Below are positions 5,361 through 6,135 of a stretch of 6,135 bases of DNA, piece by piece; the first letter of the stretch is position 1, and the number at the start of each line of letters is the position of its first letter. Both the position numbers and the translations under genes were made by a program. Source of the stretch: Planctomycetota bacterium. GTDB taxonomy: Bacteria; Planctomycetota; UBA1135. The stretch lies in contig NVRO01000004.1 in assembly GCA_002400895.1 (NCBI GenBank), positions 3,330-9,464 of the forward strand, written 5' to 3'. The notes beneath the pieces are model-generated. The model was not told where the DNA came from, did not search any database, and was given only the letters and a program-made list of their open reading frames with translations.

Positions 5361-6135
5361 ATGAACATTCTGGTCACCGGAGGCTGCGGTTACATTGGTA
5401 GCGCCACCGCACGTTTCTTGCGAGACGCTGGTCATCAAGTAAGCGTGGTTGACAACTTGTCCGAAGGACATCGTCAGGCTTGGGACGGTGATTTCGAACA
5501 GTTGGAGTTGTTGGATCAGGATGCTGTGACGGTCTATCTTGAGTCGCGGGATTTTGACGGCATTATTCATTTTGCAGCACGTGCCTACGTCGGCGAAAGT
5601 GTGGAGCAACCATTGCTTTATTGGCGCAGCAACGTGGTTCCGGTAATTAACCTTTGTGATGCACTCAATGGGGTGCCCTTCGTGTTTAGTTCCACCTGTG
5701 CAACCTTTGGCAATCCCCAGCAGCCCCGTCTTGACGAAGAGCATCCGCAAGCACCGGTTAATCCTTATGGAAACACCAAGTTGGCGGTTGAGAAGTTGCT
5801 TGCCGACCGTGCTGCGGCCGGCCAGGGTGAGTATGCCGCCTTGCGCTATTTCAATGCCTGTGGTGCCAGTGCTGATGGAAAACATGGTGAGCATCATGAG
5901 CCGGAATCTCACTTGATTCCGCTGGCAATCCAAGCCGCCCTGGGCAATGGACCCGAACTCGTTGTATTCGGCACTGACTGGGATACCGCGGACGGCACTT
6001 GCATTCGTGATTACATCCATGTTGACGATCTTGCTTCCGCCCACCTGCTCGCGCTCGAACGCTTGCAACAGGGAGGTAGTTCCGGAAGTTGGAACTTGGG
6101 CACCGGTTCCGGGGTCAGCGTGAAGGAAATAATCG
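5361..6135 (+). CDS. galE: UDP-glucose 4-epimerase-type NAD-dependent sugar epimerase, 3' end cut by window
   Basis: The frame runs open from the ATG at 5361 to the window edge, giving 258 residues; GalE is usually 320-340, so about 70-80 are missing. An extended-SDR Rossmann motif reads TGGCGYIGS (residues 6-14), with Asp31 ending the second strand. HFAARAYVGES (70-80) is the usual active-site-side loop. The catalytic triad is present: Thr112 in FSSTCATFG (equivalent to E. coli Ser124), and Tyr136 and Lys140 in PYGNTK. RYFNACGAS and DGTCIRDYIHVDDL (211-224) are typical of GalE. The enzyme would interconvert UDP-glucose and UDP-galactose, feeding envelope or exopolysaccharide synthesis. The residue that gates acceptance of N-acetylated substrates (E. 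coli Tyr299) is beyond the window. An in-frame TGA at 5346-5348 excludes a longer start. There is no SD; the start follows an AAC-repeat leader. It lies 19 bases after the lipoprotein gene and is probably cotranscribed. A related UDP-sugar epimerase is possible. Confidence 0.9.
   Translation, partial: MNILVTGGCGYIGSATARFLRDAGHQVSVVDNLSEGHRQAWDGDFEQLELLDQDAVTVYLESRDFDGIIHFAARAYVGESVEQPLLYWRSNVVPVINLCDALNGVPFVFSSTCATFGNPQQPRLDEEHPQAPVNPYGNTKLAVEKLLADRAAAGQGEYAALRYFNACGASADGKHGEHHEPESHLIPLAIQAALGNGPELVVFGTDWDTADGTCIRDYIHVDDLASAHLLALERLQQGGSSGSWNLGTGSGVSVKEII

Noticed and set aside
5331..6068. A long antisense open frame (245 codons) opposite galE.
   Set aside because: The plus strand has a clear GalE with all catalytic motifs. 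The antisense product shows no known motif and is explained by codon composition of the real gene.
1..6135. Search for tRNA, rRNA, riboswitch, CRISPR repeats, insertion-sequence ends and defence genes.
   Set aside because: Coding sequence fills almost the whole window with short gaps, and no repeated spacers, transposase motifs or structured RNA cores were seen by eye.

Overview
The window reads as ordinary chromosomal sequence from a moderately GC-rich bacterium. It holds four complete protein genes and the first three quarters of a fifth. I see no RNA gene, mobile element, CRISPR array or phage signal. The source cannot be named with confidence. A lipoprotein whose C-terminal HEAT repeats end in a 'GFDPxxDxxE…WRxW' tail, translation starts that mostly lack a Shine-Dalgarno (SD) sequence, and the unusual AroA suggest an uncultured lineage outside the well-known model phyla. 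A planctomycete-like or related Gram-negative lineage is a low-confidence guess.

Layout: a short leader (1-114) precedes mnmG (115-1947, +), which encodes the FAD enzyme that modifies wobble uridine in tRNA. Its 3' end overlaps by 21 bases the 3' end of purC (1927-2865, -), which encodes the SAICAR synthase of purine biosynthesis. purC and aroA (2904-4190, +) are transcribed divergently from a very short gap. That gap holds two mirror-image TAGAAT boxes, each placed so that the transcript would start at, or within one base of, the start codon. aroA encodes an EPSP synthase-like enzyme of the shikimate pathway. Its stop codon overlaps, as GTGA, the start of an unnamed predicted lipoprotein with TPR-like and HEAT-like repeats (4187-5341, +). 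After 19 bases comes galE (5361 to the window end, +), a UDP-glucose 4-epimerase-type SDR enzyme cut by the window edge.

aroA, the lipoprotein gene and galE look like one co-directional transcription unit: there is a 4-base overlap, then a 19-base gap with no visible terminator. mnmG, purC and aroA are housekeeping genes from unrelated pathways. galE supplies UDP-galactose-type sugars for envelope or exopolysaccharide, which would suit an operon that also encodes an envelope lipoprotein, but that functional link is inference.

I found no convincing new multi-gene system. The points most worth a second look are the palindromic divergent leaderless promoter, the atypical phosphoenolpyruvate/glyphosate loop of AroA, and the TPR+HEAT lipoprotein of unknown function.
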